This document shows positions 1 through 9,025 of a stretch of 35,484 nucleotides of DNA, piece after piece. The notes under the pieces were generated by a model. That model had not been told where the DNA came from and did not search any database. It worked only from the letters and a program-made list of their open reading frames with translations. The position numbers were made by a program, and so were the translations under genes. Each line of letters opens with the position of its first letter. The stretch's first letter is position 1. This DNA comes from Erythrobacteraceae bacterium (lineage in GTDB: Bacteria > Pseudomonadota > Alphaproteobacteria > Sphingomonadales > Sphingomonadaceae). The stretch spans positions 1 through 35,484 of the forward strand of contig JAIYAM010000019.1 in assembly GCA_027489065.1 (NCBI GenBank), read 5' to 3'.

Positions 1-31
1 CCTGCGATAGACGAACCACGCCTGAAAAGGT

Positions 32-331
32 GTGGTAGTGGAAAAGAAACAGTTCCAGAGCGTCGGTGTAACGCTCAGCCCAAGGATGATCGACATCGTC
101 GATCAACTTGCGACAAGCCGCGGTGTCTCGCGGTCAGAAGCCATCCGCATTGCTCTGGAAGTCGGCATTCCCCTCCTGAAGGCGGGATTGTCGCTCAACG
201 CCGAGCGCGCCGTCACAATCCTCGAGCATACCCAGCTTGCGCTCTCGCTCATCGTCCAGGAGCAATATCCGGCTGATGCCGAACACCTGATCGCCCAGGC
301 GCTCTCCAACGTGCGAGAGCATCATGGCTGA
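32..331 (+). CDS. Ribbon-helix-helix DNA-binding protein next to traD
   Basis: A 99-residue protein with a CopG/Arc-like ribbon-helix-helix pattern near its N-terminus: a beta strand (GVTLSPRMIDIVDQLA) and then a helix with the typical SRSEAIRIAL motif. Such proteins bind operators or the transfer origin as dimers, and relaxosome accessory factors (TraY/TrwA type) use this fold. The start is GTG; a second GTG at 38 is better spaced from the AAAAGG at 25-30, so the exact start is uncertain. It overlaps traD by 8 bases, so the two are translated together. A role as relaxosome accessory factor or operon autoregulator is inferred from position, because the sequence alone does not separate these. 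Confidence 0.8.
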   Translation: MVVEKKQFQSVGVTLSPRMIDIVDQLATSRGVSRSEAIRIALEVGIPLLKAGLSLNAERAVTILEHTQLALSLIVQEQYPADAEHLIAQALSNVREHHG

Positions 332-2720
332 AGACATCAGATTCAGCAAAAAAGCGGCCACTCTCACCCACGCTTCCGCGCGCGGAAAAGTGAAGCGGAA
401 CGCAGGCAATTTCACGCGCGGATCGCAGCTGTTCCACCATGAAATCCTGATGACCTGGGCGGGCATCAGAATGCCCCTCTACGTCTGGGTTGGGACCGCC
501 GTTCTCCTACTGTGCATCCTCGTCAGTTTGACCTTCAAGAACCATGAGGTCCAGCTCGTCCTGATGAAGCTCTATGCCGAGGCTTGGGGATGGGTTCAGC
601 TCAATCCCAACAAGCCTGTAAACCTGACGCTTCCATCGGGTCAGATGGTGCAGGGTACCATGTCCATGGTGCCCTATCATCCTGCCGTGGAAAGGGCGTG
701 GGCCAAGGCTGTGCAGGTCAGCATTTCGGCAGGTCTGGGTGCAGCCTTTATCTGCGTCCCATTGACCGTCTGGTTCGTCGACTTTTCGAAGCGGCGCGGC
801 ACCGACATTCTGACCGAGCGCCATGAGCGCGGTGCTGTCCTTGTGACGCATAGCGAACTCGCCCAAGCCATCACCAGCCATAACTGGAAAGCGCATGTCA
901 GCGAGTGCCGCAAGCGCCGGCCAGCAGTCGACCCCGACAAGATCCTCGCAGAACCCTTGAAGGACCGTGTCCGGGCGGGTCTGTATGCGCCTTACCGCTT
1001 GGCTGGTGTGCCGGTTCCTTGGCGGCTTGAGCAAAGCCATGCGATGTTCATCGGTACGACCGGTGCTGGCAAGACGACCGAGCTGAAGAAGATCGTCACG
1101 CAGGCGCGCGAACGCGGGCATCGCTGCGTCATTTTCGATCTGACCGGCACATTCGTCGAGAGCTTCTATGATGCCGAAACGGACATCATCCTCAATCCGA
1201 TGGATCGCCGCTGCGTGCCATGGTCGATTTTCAACGACTGCGACAATTACGCCGAATTCATGAGCGCTGCGACAGCGCTGGTCCCCAGCGGCCACAGCGC
1301 GGAAGATGATTTCTGGCAGAAGTCAGCCCGAACCCTGTTCGTCGAGATGTGCGTCAAGATGATCAAGATGGGCGTGCGCTCAAACGGCGCGCTTTCCTAC
1401 TTCCTGATGCAATCGGATCTGAAGACGATCCATGCTCAACTTGAAGGTACGATCGCAGGGCCGATGATGTCACCCGCCGCTGCCAAGATGGCAGAGTCGA
1501 TCCGGACTACCTTCATCGCCAATGCGAATGTTTTCCGCTTCCTGCCCGAACCACCTCCGGGCGAAACCGGCTTCTCAATCAAGAACTGGATGACCACCGA
1601 GGTGAAGGAAGGGTCGATCCTTTTCATCACCTCCACTCACCCTGACCTTGTTCTCAATCGCCCGCTTTTGACGCTGTGGATGGACCTGGCCGTCAATGCG
1701 CTGTTCCACATGGGACGGAGCCGCGATCTGCGCACATGGTTTCTCATTGACGAGGTCCATGCGCTGCATCGTCTCCCGGCGATCGATCATGGCCTTCAGA
1801 CCGCCCGCGCGTTTGGCGGAGCGTTTGTGCTTGGCATGCATTCCTTCGACAAGCTTGAAGAAACCTATGGTGAGAACGGGGCTACCAATCTGGCCTCGCT
1901 GGCGGGCACCAAGCTGATCCTCAAGACGGCCGATCCCGAGACCTCGCGGCGCTGCTCCGAGTTCATCGGCAACCGTCAGGTCCGGATCATGGATGAAGCC
2001 TATTCCTACGGCTATAACGATAACCGGGACGCATCGACGATCACGCCTCGTACCAACGTCGAAGAACTCGTCATGCCGGTCGACATCAGCGACTTGCCCA
2101 GCATGCACGGCTTCGTGAAATTCCCCGACGGTTTCCCCGCTGCCCGGATCAGACTGACGTGGAAGGATTACGAACCCCGCGCCAAGGGCTTCGAGCGTGT
2201 CACCGACATGCGCGCCGCCGAATACACGCCACCGTCCGGGGATATCGCGGAAATGGGGGGTGCGGATAGGGAGGGCGCGGAACCTGGCATCGTGCCTCTG
2301 GAGCGCAAGGATAGCGAAGAGGTGGCGCTGACTGAGGCGGAGCGTGCGGCGCAGCAGCTGAGGGAGGCGATCGAGGGGCCATTGAACCCTGAGCGCGAGC
2401 TGACCGAAGAGGAGGTGGCGCGCAAGATCGAGGATGAAGAGGAGCGGGCAGAGGTCGAGCGCAGGCCAGTGCAAGGGGAGCTCTATGGCTACACCCGCCC
2501 GGGCAAGAAGGACCAGCGCGAGCGGCAGAACCTGGCCATGCGCGATAGCGAAGAGCGCAGCGCGCAGGCGAAGATCGAAGGGCAAAAGGGGCGAGCGCAG
2601 AGCAGCAGGGCAGACGCCCAGGAGAGCGAGCTTTCCAAAGAGAACATGCGCGGCATCGGCAATGAAAAGCAGAGCCGGCAGGACCCTTCCATCGACGACG
2701 ATCAGGAGCTTGGGCGATGA
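324..2720 (+). CDS. traD: TraD-type type IV coupling protein (conjugative ATPase)
   Basis: An inner-membrane hexameric ATPase that links the relaxosome to a type IV secretion channel and drives DNA export. Two membrane segments lie near residues 51-70 and 133-153, with a short periplasmic loop between. The cytoplasmic NTPase domain has a Walker A motif GTTGAGKTT near residue 244 and a Walker B stretch FLIDEVHAL near residue 473. The C-terminal ~150 residues are highly charged, rich in Glu, Arg and Gln, and probably helical; such tails often contact the relaxase. The length of 798 residues suits the TraD/TrwB/VirD4 family. The stop overlaps the next gene as ATGA, which indicates coupled translation with the regulator and relaxase downstream. 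No VirB/Trb channel genes are visible in the window, so the partner channel must lie elsewhere. Confidence 0.93.
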   Translation: MAEDIRFSKKAATLTHASARGKVKRNAGNFTRGSQLFHHEILMTWAGIRMPLYVWVGTAVLLLCILVSLTFKNHEVQLVLMKLYAEAWGWVQLNPNKPVNLTLPSGQMVQGTMSMVPYHPAVERAWAKAVQVSISAGLGAAFICVPLTVWFVDFSKRRGTDILTERHERGAVLVTHSELAQAITSHNWKAHVSECRKRRPAVDPDKILAEPLKDRVRAGLYAPYRLAGVPVPWRLEQSHAMFIGTTGAGKTTELKKIVTQARERGHRCVIFDLTGTFVESFYDAETDIILNPMDRRCVPWSIFNDCDNYAEFMSAATALVPSGHSAEDDFWQKSARTLFVEMCVKMIKMGVRSNGALSYFLMQSDLKTIHAQLEGTIAGPMMSPAAAKMAESIRTTFIANANVFRFLPEPPPGETGFSIKNWMTTEVKEGSILFITSTHPDLVLNRPLLTLWMDLAVNALFHMGRSRDLRTWFLIDEVHALHRLPAIDHGLQTARAFGGAFVLGMHSFDKLEETYGENGATNLASLAGTKLILKTADPETSRRCSEFIGNRQVRIMDEAYSYGYNDNRDASTITPRTNVEELVMPVDISDLPSMHGFVKFPDGFPAARIRLTWKDYEPRAKGFERVTDMRAAEYTPPSGDIAEMGGADREGAEPGIVPLERKDSEEVALTEAERAAQQLREAIEGPLNPERELTEEEVARKIEDEEERAEVERRPVQGELYGYTRPGKKDQRERQNLAMRDSEERSAQAKIEGQKGRAQSSRADAQESELSKENMRGIGNEKQSRQDPSIDDDQELGR

Positions 2721-3013
2721 GCACGGCCGCGCAAACCGGCCATGTGTCCCCGTCAATGCGCCCGCAGTGTGCCGGTACTATCGGGCGGCGGATCAAGACC
2801 GTCCGAGCGGCTCTGGGAATCTCCCAGCACGTGATGGCATTGAAGCTTGGGATCGCGGACAAGACCATCAAGAACTATGAAGGCGGGCACAGGGATCCGC
2901 CCTCGAGCCTGATCGCTGCCATCTGCGAACAGTTCCGCATCGATGCCGCCTGGCTTCTGCTGGGCGATGCCTCGCGGCCGATGTTCCAGCATGAGCAGGC
3001 AAGGGTGGCCTGA
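2717..3013 (+). CDS. Small Xre-family helix-turn-helix regulator
   Basis: A 98-residue protein with one lambda-repressor-like helix-turn-helix. It runs from IGRRIKTVRAALGISQ through the recognition helix IADKTIKNYEGG to the family-typical ending RIDAAWLLLG. The ATG overlaps the traD stop by four bases, and the relaxase ATG begins one base after its TGA, so it sits inside the transfer operon. Similar small regulators often control transfer genes. That it represses this operon is inference, since no operator could be assigned. The first ~20 residues are not part of the fold and a later start is possible, but the ATGA overlap supports the chosen one. Confidence 0.82.
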   Translation: MSTAAQTGHVSPSMRPQCAGTIGRRIKTVRAALGISQHVMALKLGIADKTIKNYEGGHRDPPSSLIAAICEQFRIDAAWLLLGDASRPMFQHEQARVA

Positions 3014-3014
3014 C

Positions 3015-6000
3015 ATGCTGTCGGTCGCATCGGTCGCATCAGCAGGCGGCGCCGCCAGCTACTTTGCCAAGGACGACTACTATGTCGGCGATGGTCCTGC
3101 CGAGCTTAGCGAATGGGGTGGCGAGGGCGCAAAGGCGCTCGGGCTTGCAGGCCCTGTCGCTAAGGACGATTTCGAAAAGGTCCTCGATGGCAAGTTGCCT
3201 GATGACACGGTCGTAAATGGCAATGCAAACCGCCGCTCGGGTATAGACCTCACATTTTCCATGCCGAAGTCGGCCAGCCTGCTTGCGCAGCTGGGCGGCG
3301 ACAAGCGGATCCTCGATGCACAGGTGGCCGCCGTCAAAGCGACCATGGCCTATCTCGAGAAGCATTATGCGCAGGCCCGCGATCGTTCGCGCAATGCCAA
3401 CGGCGAGGGCGTGGTCACGGGCAAGCTCCTCTATGCCCTGTTCCAGCACGATACGAGCCGGGCGCTGGACCCGCAAAACCATACCCATGCCGTCATTGCC
3501 GCGATGACTCAGGACAAGGATGGCAACTGGAAGGCGCTGTGGAATGGAGAGATCTGGAAGAACAACACAGTCCTTGGCTCCATCTATAACGCCGCGTTGC
3601 GGGCCAACCTCGAGAAGCTCGGCTATGAAACCCAGCTCACCGGCAAGCACGGTCAGTTCGAAATCAAGGGCGTGGCGCGCGATGTGATCGAAGCCTTCAG
3701 CCAGCGTCGCCTGACCATTCTGGCAACGGCCGAGAAACTCGGGAAGAGCGCAAACGACACAGAAGCCTTACGTGAAATCACCAAGCGCACCCGCGATCCC
3801 AAGCTGAACCCGGACGACAAGCAGGCGCTTCGGCAGGAATGGGCGAGGCGCGCTGCCGGGCTGGGGTTCGATGCCAAGGCGCTGGTCGAACAGGCGCGGG
3901 AACGCGGCTCCGAGGGGCGTGAAAGCCCTTTGGGGTCGCCGCAGCGTGTCCAGGAGACTCTTAGTGCGCTCCGCGACAGCGCCAAGCTCTACACTCGGCC
4001 AGCAGACACACTGACAACCAATGGCCTGCAACGGATCACTCTGACGCCCACGGAGCTGCGCACTGAGATGGCAACCGCTTCTGCGATCAGGATCATCGGC
4101 GAACGTGAAACCTCTTGGACCCGGGGCGAGCTGGTCAAGACCGCGCTCGACCTCGGCGTAAAGGGCGTGACCGCTGAAGCGGTGGAAGCACGGATCGGCG
4201 TATTGGTGGCCGACGGCAGGGTGCTGGAGGGCAAAAGCGACAGGCTTGATGGCCGGCCTGAGAAATTTACCACCCCTGAGCATGTCGCCATCGAGCGGGC
4301 AACCCTCGCCAATGTCGCCGCCGGAAAGGGCGCAGGCCAGGCCATCATCGAAGCCGCCGCGGCTCCGGAGCGGCTGCGGCAAGTGGCCGGAACTCACGAG
4401 CTCAATGCCGAGCAGATTGCCGCGGGAACACTGGCGCTGGCCAACAAGGACCGCACAATCGTGATCCAGGGTGTCGCGGGCGCAGGCAAGACGACAATCA
4501 TTTCGGCAATCGCAAGCGTAGCGCATCAGGAGGGAAGGGAGGCGATCGGCCTCGCGTTTGCCAACAAGATGGTGAGCGATCTTCGCAGTGACACAGCGAT
4601 CCGGGGGCCGGACGGTGAGGTTGTCAGACAGGGTATCACGGCAAGAACCGTCTCATCCTTCGTGAATGAGCATTTGCGGCCCGCGCTTGAGGGCTCGGGT
4701 CCGAAGTTCGAAGCCTCTCGCGAAGCCTTGCGCGGCAAAGTGCTGGTCTTGGACGAGGCTTCGCTCGTGGCGAACAAGCCGATGAATGACCTGCTCACGA
4801 TCGCCAACCGGCTTGGTGTTGAAAAGCTGGTCATGATCGGAGACCGGGCCCAGCTGCAGCCGATCGAGGCGGGCAAAAGCTTTTCCCTGATCCAGTCCGA
4901 TAGCCCCGCCATAGCCCGGATCGACACCAGCCTGCGGCAGCGCACCGAGCATATGAAGGAAGCCGCCGGCCTCGCGCGCGCCGGCATGTTCAAGGAAAGC
5001 TTTGCCTCGCTCGGCGAGCGTGTGGTTGAAGCTGGCACAGACCACCTCAAGGTCACCGCGCAGAAATGGCTGGAGTTGTCGCCAGAGGACCGCGAGCGCA
5101 CAGCGATCTACTCATCGGGTCGTGCAGCGCGCGGCGAACTCAACCGGATGGTCCAGCAGGGCCTCAAGGCTGAAGGGGCGATCCAGGGGGAGGGGCTGAG
5201 GCTGACCACGCTCCTCCCGGCCCACGCGACGCGCGAGGAGCTGCGCTACGCCGCCACCTACAGCAAGGGCCAGCTGCTTGAGGTGACGCGCCATAATGCC
5301 CCTGGAGGGCTTGTTCGGGGCCGGTACGATGTCGAAGGCGTCGATGCGAAGGGCCGGATCATGCTGCGCGATGAAAGCGGCAAGCTGGCCAAATTCGATC
5401 CGGCGGCGATCGACCCTTCGGACAAGCGCGATGCCTTGAGGCTCTCCGAAAGGCACAAGGAGACAATCTACGAAGGCGACAAGGTCCGCTGGACCGAAAA
5501 GGATGATGCCCGGGGGCTGATGAAGTCCGAGGAGGCGAGGATCCTCGCGATCAGGGATGGGATCGTCACGATCGAGAACAAGGCAGGCGAGACAGTAGAA
5601 CTCAAGCAGAATGACCGCATGCTCGAGCGGATGGGTCTGGCCTATGCGATCAACATGCATCAGGCGCAGGGCGACACGCGCGACATGGCGATCGGTGAGA
5701 TGCACTCATCGGCCAGGCACTTGTCGAACCAGCGTCTGGCGCTCGTGATGATGACCCGGGTGCGCGACGACATCACAATCGTCACCAACGACCGCGACCG
5801 ACTTCTCGCGCAGATCGGCCGCAATCCGGGCGACAAGACCAGCGCACTTGAAACCCTTGGCGAAAAGCAGGTCGAGGCGAAGCGCGGCAGTCGCGACGCT
5901 GGCGAGTTTCGGCCCACAATTCCCGATCATTTGAGGGCACCCGAGGACAGGCAAGCATCTGCCTCGCGGATCGATCCGGCGAGCCTTCGGGCAACGCCGC

Positions 6001-6041
6001 AATTGGACGTGCCCGAACGCAACATCGAACGCAGCCGATAG
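3015..6041 (+). CDS. mobF: MobF-family relaxase-helicase (TrwC/TraA-like)
   Basis: The relaxase nicks the transfer origin, stays covalently bound to the 5' end and unwinds the strand to be exported. The start chosen is the ATG at 3015, one base after the upstream stop, because the frame then opens with the family-typical MLSVASV; a longer 5' extension would overlap the regulator by 71 bases. N-terminal tyrosines at residues 16, 22 and 23 are the likely nucleophiles. The metal-binding histidine triad is H145 (QHDTSRALDP) with H156 and H158 (NHTHAV). The RecD-like helicase half has Walker A GVAGAGKTT near residue 486 and a Walker B-type LDEAS near 580. A motif rich in Gln and His (NMHQAQGDT) near residue 880 fits a late SF1 helicase motif. 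With 1008 residues it has the usual length for MobF relaxases. Confidence 0.93.
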   Translation: MLSVASVASAGGAASYFAKDDYYVGDGPAELSEWGGEGAKALGLAGPVAKDDFEKVLDGKLPDDTVVNGNANRRSGIDLTFSMPKSASLLAQLGGDKRILDAQVAAVKATMAYLEKHYAQARDRSRNANGEGVVTGKLLYALFQHDTSRALDPQNHTHAVIAAMTQDKDGNWKALWNGEIWKNNTVLGSIYNAALRANLEKLGYETQLTGKHGQFEIKGVARDVIEAFSQRRLTILATAEKLGKSANDTEALREITKRTRDPKLNPDDKQALRQEWARRAAGLGFDAKALVEQARERGSEGRESPLGSPQRVQETLSALRDSAKLYTRPADTLTTNGLQRITLTPTELRTEMATASAIRIIGERETSWTRGELVKTALDLGVKGVTAEAVEARIGVLVADGRVLEGKSDRLDGRPEKFTTPEHVAIERATLANVAAGKGAGQAIIEAAAAPERLRQVAGTHELNAEQIAAGTLALANKDRTIVIQGVAGAGKTTIISAIASVAHQEGREAIGLAFANKMVSDLRSDTAIRGPDGEVVRQGITARTVSSFVNEHLRPALEGSGPKFEASREALRGKVLVLDEASLVANKPMNDLLTIANRLGVEKLVMIGDRAQLQPIEAGKSFSLIQSDSPAIARIDTSLRQRTEHMKEAAGLARAGMFKESFASLGERVVEAGTDHLKVTAQKWLELSPEDRERTAIYSSGRAARGELNRMVQQGLKAEGAIQGEGLRLTTLLPAHATREELRYAATYSKGQLLEVTRHNAPGGLVRGRYDVEGVDAKGRIMLRDESGKLAKFDPAAIDPSDKRDALRLSERHKETIYEGDKVRWTEKDDARGLMKSEEARILAIRDGIVTIENKAGETVELKQNDRMLERMGLAYAINMHQAQGDTRDMAIGEMHSSARHLSNQRLALVMMTRVRDDITIVTNDRDRLLAQIGRNPGDKTSALETLGEKQVEAKRGSRDAGEFRPTIPDHLRAPEDRQASASRIDPASLRATPQLDVPERNIERSR

Positions 6042-6051
6042 GAGGAAGATC

Positions 6052-6483
6052 GTGACACAGATGGGCCATGCCAAAGCGGACACGCCGCGCTCCGACACTG
6101 TCGAGCTTCACCTCACGCAGCAGCTAACCCTGACCACTCTGGTGAACGAGGCAGGACTCTCGGAGATTGCCCGTGCCGCTGGCGGGGACAGCTTCGTGGT
6201 CTGCGATCTCAATACGCACGGCGTTCAGGGATGCGCCGATCTGCGGGCCGCCCTCGATAACCAGAAAATGGCCGCCGAGTTGGTGGCGATAGGTCTGATG
6301 ATCCTTGTCGCTGTTCTGGTGGGCACGATCGCGGCCACCTTTGTGAGGCTGCTGGCGAAGCGGCCAGCTCTTCTCCGCGAACAGTGCGCAGATGCCTCAC
6401 TCACGCTGCCCAGGGGGCGGGCAAAGCCCCTGGAAGGGGCCGGCAACATCATCATCAGGAAGGAGAAAAGACATGGCATTTGA
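6052..6483 (+). CDS. Hypothetical single-pass membrane protein in transfer operon
   Basis: A 143-residue protein that I do not recognise. It starts at GTG 6052, six bases after an excellent ribosome site (GGAGGA at 6041-6046) that overlaps the relaxase stop. One strong membrane segment lies at about residues 77-100 (ELVAIGLMILVAVLVGTIAA), followed by a basic region, so the N-terminal half probably faces the periplasm if the positive-inside rule holds. The N-terminal half is polar, with two cysteines near residues 51 and 61. The 3' end overlaps the next small gene by 11 bases. It belongs to the conjugation operon by position; a function in transfer or surface exclusion is only a guess. Confidence 0.7.
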   Translation: MTQMGHAKADTPRSDTVELHLTQQLTLTTLVNEAGLSEIARAAGGDSFVVCDLNTHGVQGCADLRAALDNQKMAAELVAIGLMILVAVLVGTIAATFVRLLAKRPALLREQCADASLTLPRGRAKPLEGAGNIIIRKEKRHGI

Positions 6484-6682
6484 CTACGAAGACGCAGGGA
6501 CCTTCGGGAGCGAGCGCGAGGCGAAGGACTGGGCGCAGCGCAACAAGGTCGATCTGCGCGATCTCCACATCCGCAACGTCGGGGGCCAGCGCGTCGAAGT
6601 GGGGATCCGCAAGAGCGCCTACGACACCCGCGAGAATTACGACAACCAGCACGGCCAAAGGCGCGACGGCTTCTGGCGGTGA
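6473..6682 (+). CDS. Small charged hypothetical protein
   Basis: A 69-residue hydrophilic protein with no membrane segment or signal peptide. The ATG at 6473 was chosen because it follows AAGGAG at 6460-6465; the same frame is open further upstream but would give an unlikely, strongly basic extension. The body contains a predicted amphipathic helix (EREAKDWAQRNKVDLRDL) and then a strand-like stretch (VGGQRVEVGIRK), so it may be a small alpha/beta or nucleic-acid-associated fold. It overlaps the upstream membrane protein gene and precedes the helicase by about 50 bases. I do not recognise the family. Confidence 0.68.
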   Translation: MAFDYEDAGTFGSEREAKDWAQRNKVDLRDLHIRNVGGQRVEVGIRKSAYDTRENYDNQHGQRRDGFWR

Positions 6683-6735
6683 ACCCGCCCTTACACTGAA
6701 CGGTCCAATGAAATTCTGCCTCGAAAGGAAAGGAC

Positions 6736-8853
6736 ATGCTCAAGACCTGGAACGACCAAAGCACAGATTTCCGCAGCGACGATCATCCTGGTGATCAACA
6801 CTGTGAGCAGGGCACCTCTGCGAGACGAGCGCGGGATTATCAGATCAATCTCGTCGACAACCTGGAAGAGATTCTCGCCAGAAGCGACTACGCCTATCTG
6901 GAGGCCCCGACCGGGACTGGGAAGACGGTCGTGATGGCGATGCTGGCACGTTCGCTCGGAATTGGTGAGGTCTACTATCTCGCTCACACGATTGACCTGT
7001 TGAAGCAAGCCCGCGCCAGCCTCGCCGAACTCGTCGAGGAGGGTCTCGCCGACCCCGCGCAGCAATGGCATTTTCTCACCTGGCGAAAATATGTGTCATC
7101 CTGCATCAAGGGGCTGATCGACAAGGACACCCCGCACATCGCTCTCGTTGACGAATGTCACATGGGAGGTGCGTTCCAATCGACCAGCCAACAGAAGCGG
7201 TGCTTCCCCGTCATTCGGTCGACGGCGCACAAGACAGTCTGGATCTCGGCAACACCGTGGATGCTGAACGAGAGCACCATGGGCGAGCGGCAGAACCACA
7301 CCGCCTTCTATGGCTATCAGTCGGCATTTGACAGCGGCCACCTCAACAGTGTCGACCTGGTGCGCGTCGATTGCTCGCTGAAGCTCGAGCTCAAATTGTC
7401 AGACGAATTCCGCGACCTGACGAGGGCCTTCAAACATGAACAGAGCAATATCGTCATCGATGAGGATTGTGCCGACAGTACGTTCGAGAAACTGACCCGT
7501 CAGGTTCAGGAACTCGCGGGGCGGGGTCTGCGACCGCGAGACGTTCCTGCACTGGTGGAACACAGGTATCGGCTGATGGCAAACCTGTACCAGGCCAATC
7601 ACAGCGGCTCGAAGGCGATTTTCTGGCTACCCAACAAGGCGCACGCGCGGGCTTGCGCGCAATACATCAACACGATTTTCGGCACACCAGACTATGCGAC
7701 CGCCATTCTGGGCGAGGTTAGATCGGGACAGGACGCTGAAGAGATCGACCCGCAGCTCCAAGCGTGGCGCGACCCCCAAGGGAGCACCAAAATTGCCTGC
7801 GTTGTCTATCGGCTTCGCGAAGGTTTCGACTACCCCGAGCTTCATCTTGGCTTCGACTGCGCCTGGAACCCCTACAATTACCGCAATGCAATCCAAAAGA
7901 TCGGGCGCCTGATCAGAAAGGCGGAACGAAAGCCGGGCAGCACATACTATTATGCGGTCGACGCGCTGAGCGTCGCGGTCTCTCGTTCGCGGCAATACTA
8001 CCGGTCATTTTTGGACCCCATGCGGGAGGTTTACGCGGCGGAGGACGAGCTGACATTCTCGCTCGATACTCTTGCGGACGTGGCCATGCTGAAGGCCAAC
8101 ATTAGTCCCGACGGCCAGTTCAGCACCACCGCTCCTAAGCGCACGGCTATCAGGCTGGGGGGCATCGATATCCCTGCAGAGCGGGTGCCCCTGTTCGATG
8201 TGGAATTTGCAGTCGGCTCGATACAGCGTTCGCGCATCGAACTCTCGAGCTTCAGCAAAGGGAATTCGACGCTCCAGGCTGAAGCGCTCGTTGAAGACAT
8301 CATCCAGGGTCGCGCAAAACTGAGGCAAAATGGCGACCTCAGCCAAGCCGAAGATAGGCTGGAGAATCTTCTGTCCCCCAGCTTTCCTGGACACCGCCCT
8401 GATTTGCGCGCCCGCCTGATCGCGTCCGGTCATTTAAAGCCACGTGCTGCCCGTTATGAGGCAACAAGAGCAAAGCTGGAGGAGCTATTATGCGGGATCG
8501 AGAGCGGAGAGGTGTGCTGGAGTAGCAAGCATCCGGACTATCGGTGGTTGGACAAGTATTACAATCCAACCTGCGTCTGCTTTCGGCCGGAAGTGCGCGA
8601 GAGGATGATCAAATGTGGCGCATTACAACCGGCCTCCATACCACTCGAGAAACAGGCGCGAATGCTGGAAGTCGTGGAGCAAGTGTTGGTTTGCCAGGAG
8701 TTGCCGCCGAAGGGCTCAGCAGATCGTGCTCTCCTCAACCCATACATACCGCGCCGAAACGCCAAGTTTGATGAACAGGTGCGAAGCAGGTTCGAGCACC
8801 TTCTCAGGAAGCGACCCAATGCTGTGTCCCAACCTTCTTCACTCCAGGCATAA
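6736..8853 (+). CDS. SF2 DEAD/DEAH-like helicase with C-terminal repeats
   Basis: A 705-residue superfamily 2 helicase or translocase. Motif I APTGTGKT is at residues 57-64, motif II DECH at 139-142 and motif III SAT at 171-173. Motif V LREGFDYP is near 360 and motif VI QKIGRLIRK near 386, so both RecA-like lobes are complete. This is the Res/UvrB-like type, as in restriction-type or XPB-like helicases. The C-terminal third (about residues 530-690) carries three similar units, each with a hydrophobic-X-Pro turn and then R-x-R (SPSFPGHRPDLRARL, NPTCVCFRPEVRERM, NPYIPRRN...VRSRF), spaced roughly 60 residues apart. The ribosome site AAAGGAAAGG precedes the ATG. Its place at the end of the transfer block suggests a role in plasmid DNA handling; the exact job is unknown. 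Confidence 0.87.
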   Translation: MLKTWNDQSTDFRSDDHPGDQHCEQGTSARRARDYQINLVDNLEEILARSDYAYLEAPTGTGKTVVMAMLARSLGIGEVYYLAHTIDLLKQARASLAELVEEGLADPAQQWHFLTWRKYVSSCIKGLIDKDTPHIALVDECHMGGAFQSTSQQKRCFPVIRSTAHKTVWISATPWMLNESTMGERQNHTAFYGYQSAFDSGHLNSVDLVRVDCSLKLELKLSDEFRDLTRAFKHEQSNIVIDEDCADSTFEKLTRQVQELAGRGLRPRDVPALVEHRYRLMANLYQANHSGSKAIFWLPNKAHARACAQYINTIFGTPDYATAILGEVRSGQDAEEIDPQLQAWRDPQGSTKIACVVYRLREGFDYPELHLGFDCAWNPYNYRNAIQKIGRLIRKAERKPGSTYYYAVDALSVAVSRSRQYYRSFLDPMREVYAAEDELTFSLDTLADVAMLKANISPDGQFSTTAPKRTAIRLGGIDIPAERVPLFDVEFAVGSIQRSRIELSSFSKGNSTLQAEALVEDIIQGRAKLRQNGDLSQAEDRLENLLSPSFPGHRPDLRARLIASGHLKPRAARYEATRAKLEELLCGIESGEVCWSSKHPDYRWLDKYYNPTCVCFRPEVRERMIKCGALQPASIPLEKQARMLEVVEQVLVCQELPPKGSADRALLNPYIPRRNAKFDEQVRSRFEHLLRKRPNAVSQPSSLQA

Positions 8854-9025
8854 TGCGATACCTCTGATGGGATCCTGATCGTGAGCCAAAGAACAGGTAT
8901 TCGTAGGTATGTCTTTGCTTTGGGCTCGAAATACACTGATTTCTGTATCAGCTGCGCTATGGGAGGTCGGGTGGCCCGAGGCGACCCAAGATGCTTCACC
9001 GGGGCGAAATAGGAAGGCTTACGGA

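Noticed and set aside
1575..2756. Long open frame (393 codons) on the minus strand opposite traD
   Set aside because: Antisense shadow of a GC-rich gene with clear TraD motifs; leucine/arginine-rich translation without family features.
3021..3039. Direct repeat GGTCGCATC twice at the relaxase start
   Set aside because: It encodes the normal VASVAS start of the relaxase; too short to call an iteron or transfer origin.
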